A stretch of 6,620 nucleotides of DNA, from contig CP070700.1 in NCBI GenBank assembly GCA_020349865.1, positions 575,373 to 581,992 of the forward strand. The letters run 5' to 3'. The DNA is from Desulfobacteraceae bacterium. GTDB lineage: Bacteria > Desulfobacterota > DSM-4660 > Desulfatiglandales > Desulfatiglandaceae. Below are positions 1 through 5,687 of this stretch, piece by piece (the first letter of the stretch is position 1; each line of letters starts with the position of its first letter). Position numbers and translations under genes: made by a program. Under the pieces are notes generated by a model. That model ran no database searches. It was not told where the DNA came from and was given only the letters and a program-made list of their open reading frames with translations.

Positions 1-1
1 A

Positions 2-679
2 ATTAAGAAGGGACCAATCTTCCATAACATCATTCTTACCGATGAGATCAACCGTGCGCCGGCCAAAGTACAGAGTGCCCTTTTAGAGGCCATGCAGGAG
101 CGGCAGGTGACCATAGGGGAAACGACTTTTCCGCTCGATAACCCCTTCCTTGTCCTCGCTACGCAGAACCCCATCGAGCAGGAAGGCACCTATCCCCTTC
201 CCGAGGCCCAGATTGACCGTTTCATGTTGAAGATCAAGGTGGATTATCCATCTGCTACTGAAGAAAAGGAGATCATGGAACGATTTAATAACGCGGTTAT
301 TGAAAAAGTGAAGGGTGTCGTTGAAGTCTCTCAGATCGAATCGGCAAAAAAGACCATGCAATCCATCCACATGGAAGAAAAAATAACGGAATATATTGTG
401 AATATTTCCAGGGCCACCCGAAACCCCGAAGAATTCGGCCTGGAATTGGGTTCAATGATCAGTTACGGGGCATCTCCTAGGGCCTCAATCTGGCTCGGCC
501 AGGCTGCACGTGCCAATGCATTTCTAAGCGGACGTGGATATGTTACGCCCCAGGATGTCAAATCACTGGCACCGGACGTGCTCCGGCACCGGATCATCTT
601 AAGCTATGAGGCAGAAGCGGAAGGAAAAAGCACCGATGACCTTATTAATATACTGTTAGAGCGGATTGAAGTTCCTTAA
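2..679 (+). CDS. moxR: MoxR-family AAA+ ATPase, 5' partial
   Basis: This is the C-terminal part of a MoxR ATPase, a cytoplasmic chaperone-like AAA+ protein thought to remodel VWA-domain partners by ATP hydrolysis. The frame is open from base 2 with no start, so the N-terminus and Walker A lie upstream. Visible in order: Walker B with the DE pair at 41-46, followed by the family motif [19 protein letters not shown]; sensor 1 Asn in ATQNP (codon 167-169); the arginine-finger region EAQIDRF (Arg codon 218-220); and sensor 2 GASPRAS (Arg codon 479-481) in the C-terminal lid. About 225 residues are present, where complete family members run to roughly 310-330. All expected catalytic residues in the visible part are intact. 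A Met at 92 is internal, because the motif upstream of it is real coding sequence. The next gene is its usual DUF58 partner, but 251 bp away. Family assignment is very secure; the substrate is inferred from context only. Confidence 0.96.
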   Translation: MKKGPIFHNIILTDEINRAPAKVQSALLEAMQERQVTIGETTFPLDNPFLVLATQNPIEQEGTYPLPEAQIDRFMLKIKVDYPSATEEKEIMERFNNAVIEKVKGVVEVSQIESAKKTMQSIHMEEKITEYIVNISRATRNPEEFGLELGSMISYGASPRASIWLGQAARANAFLSGRGYVTPQDVKSLAPDVLRHRIILSYEAEAEGKSTDDLINILLERIEVP

Positions 680-824
680 GTGTCCATCCATAAATGGCTA
701 TTTTCCACAATCTCTGTGTCAGATTCGGATTTTAATCCTCGAAATACTTCAGTATGCATTCCTGCGGTTAAAATCCTCATCTTCCTTGACCTTGAGAAAA
801 CTATCTCATTTCTGGACGGACACT
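679..824. repeat. 146-bp imperfect palindrome, MITE/REP-like element
   Basis: The two ends are inverted copies: 679-696 pairs with 807-824 at 16 of 18 positions (end sequence AGTGTCC on both). An inner perfect 9-bp inverted pair, GGATTTTAA at 727-735 and TTAAAATCC at 768-776, has exactly the same centre (751.5). A smaller palindrome, ATACT-TC-AGTAT (744-755), lies near the middle. This shared centre shows one symmetrical unit rather than scattered hairpins. A trinucleotide TAA sits on both sides of a 144-bp core (677-679 and 824-826) and could be a target-site duplication; the left copy is the moxR stop codon. It encodes no transposase, so if mobile it would be non-autonomous. I associate repeats ending in GTGTCC-TCCA with Desulfobacterales genomes, but that is memory, not a search result. 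It could form a long stem in RNA and so attenuate or stabilise the transcript between moxR and the next gene. There is no T-tract to support a standard terminator. Confidence 0.75.
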
Positions 825-930
825 AACCAGGAAAATACGATATTGGAATTTGTAGTTTTACCTGTGGCTTCCTGCGTATGGCCAAAATACCTGTCTGAAT
901 TAACAACAATTCTAAACCCGAAGGGTTAAA
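825..930. other. Non-coding remainder of moxR-DUF58 gap
   Basis: I see no gene, tRNA or convincing sigma-70 promoter here. Two small inverted repeats precede the next start: GAATT/AATTC at 897-901 and 908-912, and AACCC-GAA-GGGTT at 915-927. The second covers the weak ribosome-binding site of the DUF58 gene. An open frame of 87 codons runs through the palindrome and this stretch, but its product has no recognisable features. Confidence 0.5.
915..930 (+). promoter_or_regulatory. Ribosome-binding site within a small hairpin
   Basis: AAGGG at 921-925 lies 5 bases before the ATG at 931 and is the best Shine-Dalgarno match. The stem AACCC (915-919) / GGGTT (923-927) with a GAA loop would pair most of it. 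A 5-bp stem is weak, so an effect on translation is only a possibility. Confidence 0.4.
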
Positions 931-1806
931 ATGATCCCAGAGGAACTGCTTAAAAAAATTCAACGGTTCCATTTCAAGACTCATCGTCTGGCTAATGATC
1001 TTTTTGCAGGCCAATATGAAAGTGCTTTTAAAGGCCGGGGTATTGAATTTGCCGAAGTCCGCGAATACCAGCCTGGGGATGATATACGGACCATTGACTG
1101 GAACGTCTCTGCCCGCTTCGGCCACCCCTTTGTGAAGGTCTTTCACGAAGAAAGGGAACTCACCGTTATCCTTGTGCTGGACCTTTCCGGCTCCCATTTA
1201 TTCGGTACTAAAAAAAAGTTTAAGAGGGAGTTGTTAGCTGAAGTGGCCGGTATGTTGGCCTTCTTAGCCATTCGAACCAATGACAAGGTGGGTGCAATCC
1301 TGTTCAGCTCCCAGGTAGAAAAGTATATCCCTCCTAAAAAAGGGGCCTCCCATGTGTGGCGTTTGATTAAAGAGATATTCACCTATGAACCCCGAGATTT
1401 AACCACTGATATAGATGCGGTCCTTACTTATTTGAATAGGGTCGTGAAACGCCATGCCATTGTCTTTCTCATATCCGACTGTATGGATACCGGTTTTGAG
1501 AGATCACTGAGACTGACTGCCAAAAAGCATGACCTAACAATCATTAGAGTGTCTGATCCCTCGGAAGATGCCTTGCCCGATGTAGGCCTGATCACCCTCC
1601 GAGATTCAGAGACCGGACAGGTGGCATTGATTAATACGCGAAGTAAGCGCCTCAGGGAGCAGTGGCGCAATGACCGAAAAAAACAGGCCGACTACCTTGC
1701 TGATCTTGTGAGAAAGGCAGGGGTTGATATGGTAGAACTTTCCACGGCCGGACCGGTTGTTGAACCATTGACCCGCCTCTTTGATCAAAGGAGAAGGCGG
1801 TTATGA
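931..1806 (+). CDS. DUF58 domain protein (VWA-like MoxR partner)
   Basis: This is a 291-residue soluble protein of the DUF58 family, which is regularly encoded beside moxR and is thought to be its VWA-like partner on the cytoplasmic side. The DUF58 signature spans residues 34-76: KGRGIEF, REYQPGDDIR (44-53) and IDWNVSAR (55-62). It leads into a MIDAS-like strand and loop DLSGS at 84-88, the metal-binding DxSxS pattern of VWA folds. Downstream, AILFSS and a FLISDC strand fit the rest of a VWA-like fold. There is no signal peptide or membrane segment. The length is normal for the family (about 290-300). The ATG at 931 is chosen because the family's usual N-terminal leader (ELLKKIQRFHFKTHRLANDLFAGQYES) begins right after it. 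The stop overlaps the next start by 4 bp (ATGA). The gap from moxR is unusually long for this pair because of the palindrome. Family is certain; molecular role is inferred. Confidence 0.95.
   Translation: MIPEELLKKIQRFHFKTHRLANDLFAGQYESAFKGRGIEFAEVREYQPGDDIRTIDWNVSARFGHPFVKVFHEERELTVILVLDLSGSHLFGTKKKFKRELLAEVAGMLAFLAIRTNDKVGAILFSSQVEKYIPPKKGASHVWRLIKEIFTYEPRDLTTDIDAVLTYLNRVVKRHAIVFLISDCMDTGFERSLRLTAKKHDLTIIRVSDPSEDALPDVGLITLRDSETGQVALINTRSKRLREQWRNDRKKQADYLADLVRKAGVDMVELSTAGPVVEPLTRLFDQRRRRL
1787..1793 (+). promoter_or_regulatory. Shine-Dalgarno for DUF4381-like gene
   Basis: AAAGGAG lies 9 bases before the ATG at 1803, inside the last codons of the DUF58 gene. It is the strongest site near this start. 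It supports starting at 1803 even though the first codons lie in a tandem repeat and precede the export signal by about 28 residues. Confidence 0.6.
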
Positions 1807-2825
1807 CGATTGCGGATCGCGGATTGGGGATTTGGGAATTAAAGGAATTGGTATCCAGGAAGGTGCGCCGATACGATGGCTTGTTTTGCAGGTCTTTTTT
1901 ACGCGTTCTCTTATTTGTCCTGTTGGCTATCCCCCTATGCCCCGCCATGTTATGGTCCCAGGATGACACATTAGATTCCGGCCCGGGCCTGACCGCTTTC
2001 CTTGACCGGGATTCGGCAAGAGTTGGGAGTACAGTGGTTCTTACTCTGCGCTATCGTCTCCCTGAAGGCGCGGGTTTTTTTGATATCCCGGAAATCAAGG
2101 GTCTTGAGAACCTTACCCATGTGGATCGTGAAATAGGGCCTGATGAGATCAGGATCACCCTGTTGGTTGACCAACTGGGTTCATGGAGGACAGGACCACT
2201 CTCCTTGAGCTATTTAGACGAAGAGGGGAAGACGCGGGTGTTGACAACCGATCCGGTGTCGTTGACTGTGTTGTCAAATTTAGGAGAAAAACCCGAAGAA
2301 GCTGAACTCAGGGCCATCCAAGGGATTATTCCAACAACACCCCTGTGGTGGAAATACGTTCCATGGGTCGCCGGTATAGCCGGACTTTTGATCGTATTTG
2401 GGCTCCTCTGGTGGTACCACAAGCGACGCCGTAAGGAGTTGTCAGCCATGTCTCAGGATCCGCCGCATGTTTGGGCAAAAAAGGAGATTGAACTACTGGA
2501 GGCCCAAGGGCTATTTGAGAAGGGACACGCCAAGGCATTCTATTTCCGTTTTTCTGAAATAATGAGACAATATCTGGAGGCCCTCAGGGGATTTCCGGCT
2601 GCTGAATTTACTACAGAAGAGATTACGTCGTGTATCAATTATGAACAGGATCGAAAACTTTTGCCCTTACTGCGGCAGGCTGATCTGGTTAAATTCGCAG
2701 ACGCAATCCCTACCCCGGCCAGAAAAGAGGAGGAGGTAAAAACCGCGCTTACCTATATTCATGAGACTGGCCCTGATCCTGAGGCAGGCGATTCATCAGT
2801 CGGGCAGCAGAGGACGCACCCATGA
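1803..2825 (+). CDS. Exported DUF4381/BatD-like membrane protein
   Basis: This is a 340-residue membrane protein of the DUF4381-like type found between DUF58 and batA in Bat-type operons. Residues 1-28 are an unusual leader, partly coded by a 7-bp tandem repeat. A hydrophobic export segment follows at about 31-48 (SFLRVLLFVLLAIPLC). Residues 60-155 form a beta-rich domain with LDRDSARVGSTVVLTL, similar in pattern to the start of BatD proteins. A single membrane helix with tryptophan borders spans about 182-205 and ends in KRRRK (207-211), so the N-terminal domain is outside the cytoplasm. The helical cytoplasmic tail (220-322) carries the family-like FTTEEI (269-274) and a final PARKEEEVKTAL stretch. 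The start at 1803 has a good Shine-Dalgarno and overlaps the DUF58 stop; GTG at 1863 or TTG at 1848 or 1881 would shorten the leader and remain possible. The end overlaps batA by 4 bp. Function is unknown; a role in assembling the BatA/BatB complex is inferred from neighbours. Confidence 0.85.
   Translation: MTIADRGLGIWELKELVSRKVRRYDGLFCRSFLRVLLFVLLAIPLCPAMLWSQDDTLDSGPGLTAFLDRDSARVGSTVVLTLRYRLPEGAGFFDIPEIKGLENLTHVDREIGPDEIRITLLVDQLGSWRTGPLSLSYLDEEGKTRVLTTDPVSLTVLSNLGEKPEEAELRAIQGIIPTTPLWWKYVPWVAGIAGLLIVFGLLWWYHKRRRKELSAMSQDPPHVWAKKEIELLEAQGLFEKGHAKAFYFRFSEIMRQYLEALRGFPAAEFTTEEITSCINYEQDRKLLPLLRQADLVKFADAIPTPARKEEEVKTALTYIHETGPDPEAGDSSVGQQRTHP
1805..1840. repeat. Degenerate 7-bp tandem repeat in coding sequence
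   Basis: Consecutive units read GACGATT, GCGGATC, GCGGATT, GGGGATT and TGGGAATT (the last with one extra base). They begin within the start codon region of the DUF4381-like gene. They encode residues 2-13 of its leader (TIADRGLGIWEL), which precede the export signal and look like translated repeat rather than selected protein. Five imperfect copies are visible by eye; I see no second array in the window. Confidence 0.6.
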
Positions 2826-3817
2826 TGTTCAGGTTTGCTTATCCGATGCTTTTGGTCCTGATAGTGGCCGCGGCGGGCTGGGTCGCAGTTTCCCTGTGGA
2901 GAAGGCCCCCCAGCATCACCTATTCCATGACATCCAGATTGACCCAATTTACAGGGAGCGGACATCGGCTTTTGGCCAGGGTTCCAACGGCCCTCAGGAC
3001 CGGATGCCTTATCTTGTTGATACTGGCAGCATCCCGACCTCAGCTCTACAATGTCTCACGGGACATCTGGTCTGCCGGGGTAGATATCATGCTCTGCTTA
3101 GACACCTCAGGATCAATGCGGGCCCTGGATTTCCAGTTAGATGGGGAACCGGTTTCCCGACTTACGGCCGTGAAAAAAGTGGTCAGCGAGTTTATTAAGA
3201 AAAGAGAAATGGACAGGATCGGGCTGGTAATTTTCGGAGAAGAGGCATTCACCCAATCCCCTCTTACCATGGACAAGGGGCTCCTTTTGAGTTTGGTGGA
3301 GGATATGGAGATTGGTATGGCTGGCGACCGCACCGCCATTGGCTCTGCCGTTGCTATTGGGGGCAAACGGTTGAAAGACCTAAAGGCCAAATCTAAAATA
3401 CTGGTTCTCCTTACTGACGGAAGAAACAATGCAGGGGATATAACACCCGAGCAAGCCGCTGATGCTGTCGGGGCACTGGGCGTAAAGATCTATGCCATTG
3501 GTGTAGGGGGCAAGGGGCCTGCCCCTTTTAAGGTCAAAACATTGTTTGGCACGCGCATTGTTCATCAGAGGGTTGACCTGGATGAAAAGACGTTAACGAA
3601 AGTGGCAAAAATCGGAGATGGCAAGTATTTCAGAGCGGCCGATAGCAAGCAGCTATCGGAGATATATGATATCATAGACCGGGAAGAAAAGACCGAGATC
3701 AAGGTCAAGGAATTTTTTCATTTCCGGGAACTGTATCATTACTTTCTTATCCCGGCACTCATCCTGTTTGGGCTGGAAATTTTCCTGAGGACGACTGTCT
3801 TAAGGGTAATCCCATGA
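2822..3817 (+). CDS. batA: BatA-like VWA membrane protein
   Basis: This is a 331-residue inner-membrane protein with a von Willebrand factor A domain, matching the BatA layout and usual length. Membrane segments lie at about 8-25, 60-72 and 306-322, placing the VWA domain between the second and third. The MIDAS metal site is complete: DTSGS at 94-98, Thr171 in DRTAIG, and Asp199 in LLTDGRNN. The motif RPQLYN (72-77) before the VWA strand is typical of the Bat group. Such domains bind Mg2+ or Ca2+ and a partner protein, here probably BatB or other operon products. ATG codons stand at 2822 and 2825 in the same frame. The first overlaps the previous stop (ATGA) and has AGAGGA at 2809-2814, 7 bases upstream, so 2822 is preferred, though 2825 would change little. 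It overlaps batB by 4 bp. The family call is very secure; 'aerotolerance' is the historic name and not shown here. Confidence 0.95.
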   Translation: MMFRFAYPMLLVLIVAAAGWVAVSLWRRPPSITYSMTSRLTQFTGSGHRLLARVPTALRTGCLILLILAASRPQLYNVSRDIWSAGVDIMLCLDTSGSMRALDFQLDGEPVSRLTAVKKVVSEFIKKREMDRIGLVIFGEEAFTQSPLTMDKGLLLSLVEDMEIGMAGDRTAIGSAVAIGGKRLKDLKAKSKILVLLTDGRNNAGDITPEQAADAVGALGVKIYAIGVGGKGPAPFKVKTLFGTRIVHQRVDLDEKTLTKVAKIGDGKYFRAADSKQLSEIYDIIDREEKTEIKVKEFFHFRELYHYFLIPALILFGLEIFLRTTVLRVIP

Positions 3818-4836
3818 CATTTACCAATTTATGGATACTGCACTTTTTGTGGCTTTTGCCTGTGGCAGCACTGGCCCTTGTGGCCTACAGCCGACAAAAA
3901 AAGAAGGCCATGGAGCAGGTCGCCGATCCTGATCTTCTAAGCCGGTTGACAGGCAAGGACCAGAAGGGTCGCCGCTTCTTGAAAGGGCTTCTTCTGTTGG
4001 GTTCCCTGGGGCTCATGGTTTTTGCACTTGCAGGACCACGCTGGGGCAGTCATTATCAGGAGGTCAGTCAAAAGGGTGTGGACATTATGATCCTGGTGGA
4101 TATCTCACCCAGCATGCTGGTGGAGGATATCAAGCCCAATCGGCTTGAGCGGGCCAGGAGGGAAATTCTTGACTTTCTGAGTGTGGTCCAAGGTGACCGG
4201 GTGGGGCTGGTGGCATTCTCCGGGGCTGCATTTGTCCAGTGCCCTTTAACATTAGACTATGTTGCACTTCAAATGTTTTTGGGCGCACTCAAACCGGACC
4301 TTGTTCCCGTCCCCGGCACGGACCTGGGTGAGGCCATAGAAATGGGTATTTCCTCCTTTGACTATAAGTCAGAAACCGACAAGGTTATTCTACTCATCAC
4401 AGACGGGGAGGATAACGAAAAGAAGGGGTTTGAAGCGGCCCGAAAGGCGGCAGGCAAGGGTGTCAAGATCTTTGTCTTCGGTATGGGAGAGACGACCGGG
4501 GGTCCGATTCCGTCCGGGGACGGAAAAGGCGGGTTTAAGAAGGATGAAGCGGGCAAACTGATTTTGTCTAAGCTTGAACAAGAAAGCCTGAAGAAGATCG
4601 CCTCTGTTGCCGGGGGAACGTATGTGCGGGCCATGGCCGGAGATCTGGACCTTGATATCCTCTATTTTGAAGGGATCAAATCCAGGACAGAGGCCCAGAC
4701 CTTGAAGAGTGGTAAAATCAAGGTTTATGAGGAGCGTTTTACCTTTTTTCTGCTGGCAGCTTTCTTGTTCTTGCTTCTGGAAGGCCTCATCCTTGAGAGG
4801 AAACAACACTCGCTAATGGGGAAAGCCATTGATTAA
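3814..4836 (+). CDS. batB: BatB-like VWA membrane protein
   Basis: This is a 340-residue paralogue of BatA with the same plan: membrane segments at about 7-25, 56-74 and 308-326, with a VWA domain between the second and third. The MIDAS residues are intact: DISPS at 96-100 (the DxSxS form with Pro in place of Gly), Thr169 in PGTDLG, and Asp197 in ITDGED. The loop GGPIPSGDGKGG (229-240) followed by KLILSKLEQESLKKIA is a BatB-type feature that BatA here lacks. The AGPRWG motif (73-78) precedes the domain. The ATG at 3814 overlaps the batA stop (ATGA), with AAGGG at 3802-3806, 7 bases upstream. The last 8 bases overlap batC. BatA and BatB are presumed to work as a pair in the inner membrane, facing the periplasm or cytoplasm according to the three-helix topology. 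Family assignment is very secure. Confidence 0.95.
   Translation: MTFTNLWILHFLWLLPVAALALVAYSRQKKKAMEQVADPDLLSRLTGKDQKGRRFLKGLLLLGSLGLMVFALAGPRWGSHYQEVSQKGVDIMILVDISPSMLVEDIKPNRLERARREILDFLSVVQGDRVGLVAFSGAAFVQCPLTLDYVALQMFLGALKPDLVPVPGTDLGEAIEMGISSFDYKSETDKVILLITDGEDNEKKGFEAARKAAGKGVKIFVFGMGETTGGPIPSGDGKGGFKKDEAGKLILSKLEQESLKKIASVAGGTYVRAMAGDLDLDILYFEGIKSRTEAQTLKSGKIKVYEERFTFFLLAAFLFLLLEGLILERKQHSLMGKAID
4818..4822 (+). promoter_or_regulatory. Shine-Dalgarno-like site for batC TTG start
   Basis: GGGGA lies 6 bases before the TTG at 4829, within the end of batB. It is a moderate match only. It supports TTG as the start, because the signal peptide begins immediately after it and no ATG or GTG precedes the export segment in frame. 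Confidence 0.45.
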
Positions 4837-5686
4837 AAAAATATTCACCAGAGTTCTGTTTTTCGGCTTCTTGTCCTGCTGCCTTGCTCAAGCTGAAGAG
4901 AATCCTGACGAACTTTACCGACAGGGCCGCTTTGGCGAAGCTGAAAAAGCCTATGCCCTTTCAGATATGGATAATCCAAAAGATATCCGCTATCGATATA
5001 ACCGCGGATGCTCTGCTTATCAAAACTCGGATTTTAACGGGGCCAGGGCCGCGTTTTCCAGCGTGTTCAGAAGAACTGAAAATGAAGAAATACAGTTTAA
5101 GGCAGCATACAATTTAGGTAATACCGCATTCAAGGAAAACGATTTTGAATCCGCCGTGGCACAATACAAAGAAGCACTTCTTTCAAACCCTGAGAGTGAG
5201 GATGCCAAGTACAATCTGGAACTGTCCTTGCGGGAACTGGAAAAATTGAAGAAGAAGACCGAAGAACAAAAAAAGGAGGGCCAAAAAACCCCTGACCAAT
5301 CAAAAGACGAAGGAGATTCATCCAAGTCCGGGGAAAAAGCGGAAGGCCCTGACCAGAAGCAATCAGAGGCACAGGATCAGAAGAACGGCAAAGCCCAAAA
5401 AGAACCTGACAAACAAGAGGCCGGTAAACAGGAAAAGGATGAAAGGCCCGATGAGGGTCAAAAGGCCGAACAAGAATCACCCAAGGACCTGTCAGGTGAG
5501 TTAACGCCGCTTCAAGCCATGCCTGAGCAGGGAAAAGATCAAACCCCTGAGCAGGTCGGGGCCATGCTTGACAGGAAAAAGGCTGAAGCTTTGTTGGATA
5601 ATCTCAATGAGGACCGTTCTCGATTTTTACGTTTCCAGATCCCTGAAGACAAAAAACGTGGGGTTCAATCAGGCAAGGACTGGTAA
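4829..5686 (+). CDS. batC: BatC-like exported TPR protein
   Basis: This is a 285-residue exported scaffold protein. The start is TTG, overlapping batB by 8 bp. The signal peptide is MIKKIFTRVLFFGFLSCCLAQA, with a good AxA cleavage site after residue 22. A Cys pair at 17-18 after Ser could suggest a lipoprotein, but the lipobox is poor. Residues 25-135 hold about three tetratricopeptide repeats: ELYRQGRFGEAEKAY (28-42), YNRGCSAYQNSDFNGARAAF (57-76) and AYNLGNTAFKENDFESAVAQY (93-113), with KEALLSNPESEDAKYNL after them. Residues 140-222 are a Lys/Glu/Gln/Asp-rich, probably disordered linker. The C-terminal block LLDNLNEDRSRFLRFQ (255-270) and the final GKDW are typical of BatC-type proteins, so the gene is complete and not frame-shifted. 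TPRs bind partner proteins; BatD, BatA or BatB are likely, by context. A Met at about residue 47 is an unlikely start because it would delete the signal and the first repeat. Confidence 0.9.
   Translation: MIKKIFTRVLFFGFLSCCLAQAEENPDELYRQGRFGEAEKAYALSDMDNPKDIRYRYNRGCSAYQNSDFNGARAAFSSVFRRTENEEIQFKAAYNLGNTAFKENDFESAVAQYKEALLSNPESEDAKYNLELSLRELEKLKKKTEEQKKEGQKTPDQSKDEGDSSKSGEKAEGPDQKQSEAQDQKNGKAQKEPDKQEAGKQEKDERPDEGQKAEQESPKDLSGELTPLQAMPEQGKDQTPEQVGAMLDRKKAEALLDNLNEDRSRFLRFQIPEDKKRGVQSGKDW
5675..5679 (+). promoter_or_regulatory. Shine-Dalgarno for batD
   Basis: AAGGA lies 8 bases before the ATG at 5688 and is embedded in the codons for the conserved C-terminal GKDW of BatC. Only one base separates the batC stop from the batD start, so reinitiation or coupling is likely. 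Confidence 0.6.
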
Positions 5687-5687
5687 G

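Noticed and set aside
786..814. Possible sigma-70 promoter with TTGACC as -35 inside the palindrome
   Set aside because: At a 17-base spacing the -10 hexamer would be TTTCTG, and no better match lies nearby. Not enough to call.
679..824. Palindrome as a rho-independent terminator
   Set aside because: The stem is long, imperfect and A+T-rich, and no T-run follows the 3' arm.
666..929. 87-codon open frame on + between moxR and the DUF58 gene
   Set aside because: It begins inside moxR, runs through the whole palindromic element, has no ribosome-binding site and no recognisable protein pattern. It is best explained as chance reading of the repeat.
823..1197. 124-codon minus-strand frame over the start of the DUF58 gene
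   Set aside because: It lies antisense to strongly conserved DUF58 motifs, and its translation shows no family pattern. It is a shadow of the real gene.
4390..4809. 139-codon minus-strand frame over batB
   Set aside because: It is antisense to the VWA domain and third membrane segment of BatB, with no start signal or recognisable domain.
4879..4884. BatC as a lipoprotein (Cys 17 or 18)
   Set aside because: The residues before the Cys pair (FLS) are a poor lipobox and an Arg lies within the ten residues upstream, while AQA at 20-22 is a good ordinary cleavage site.
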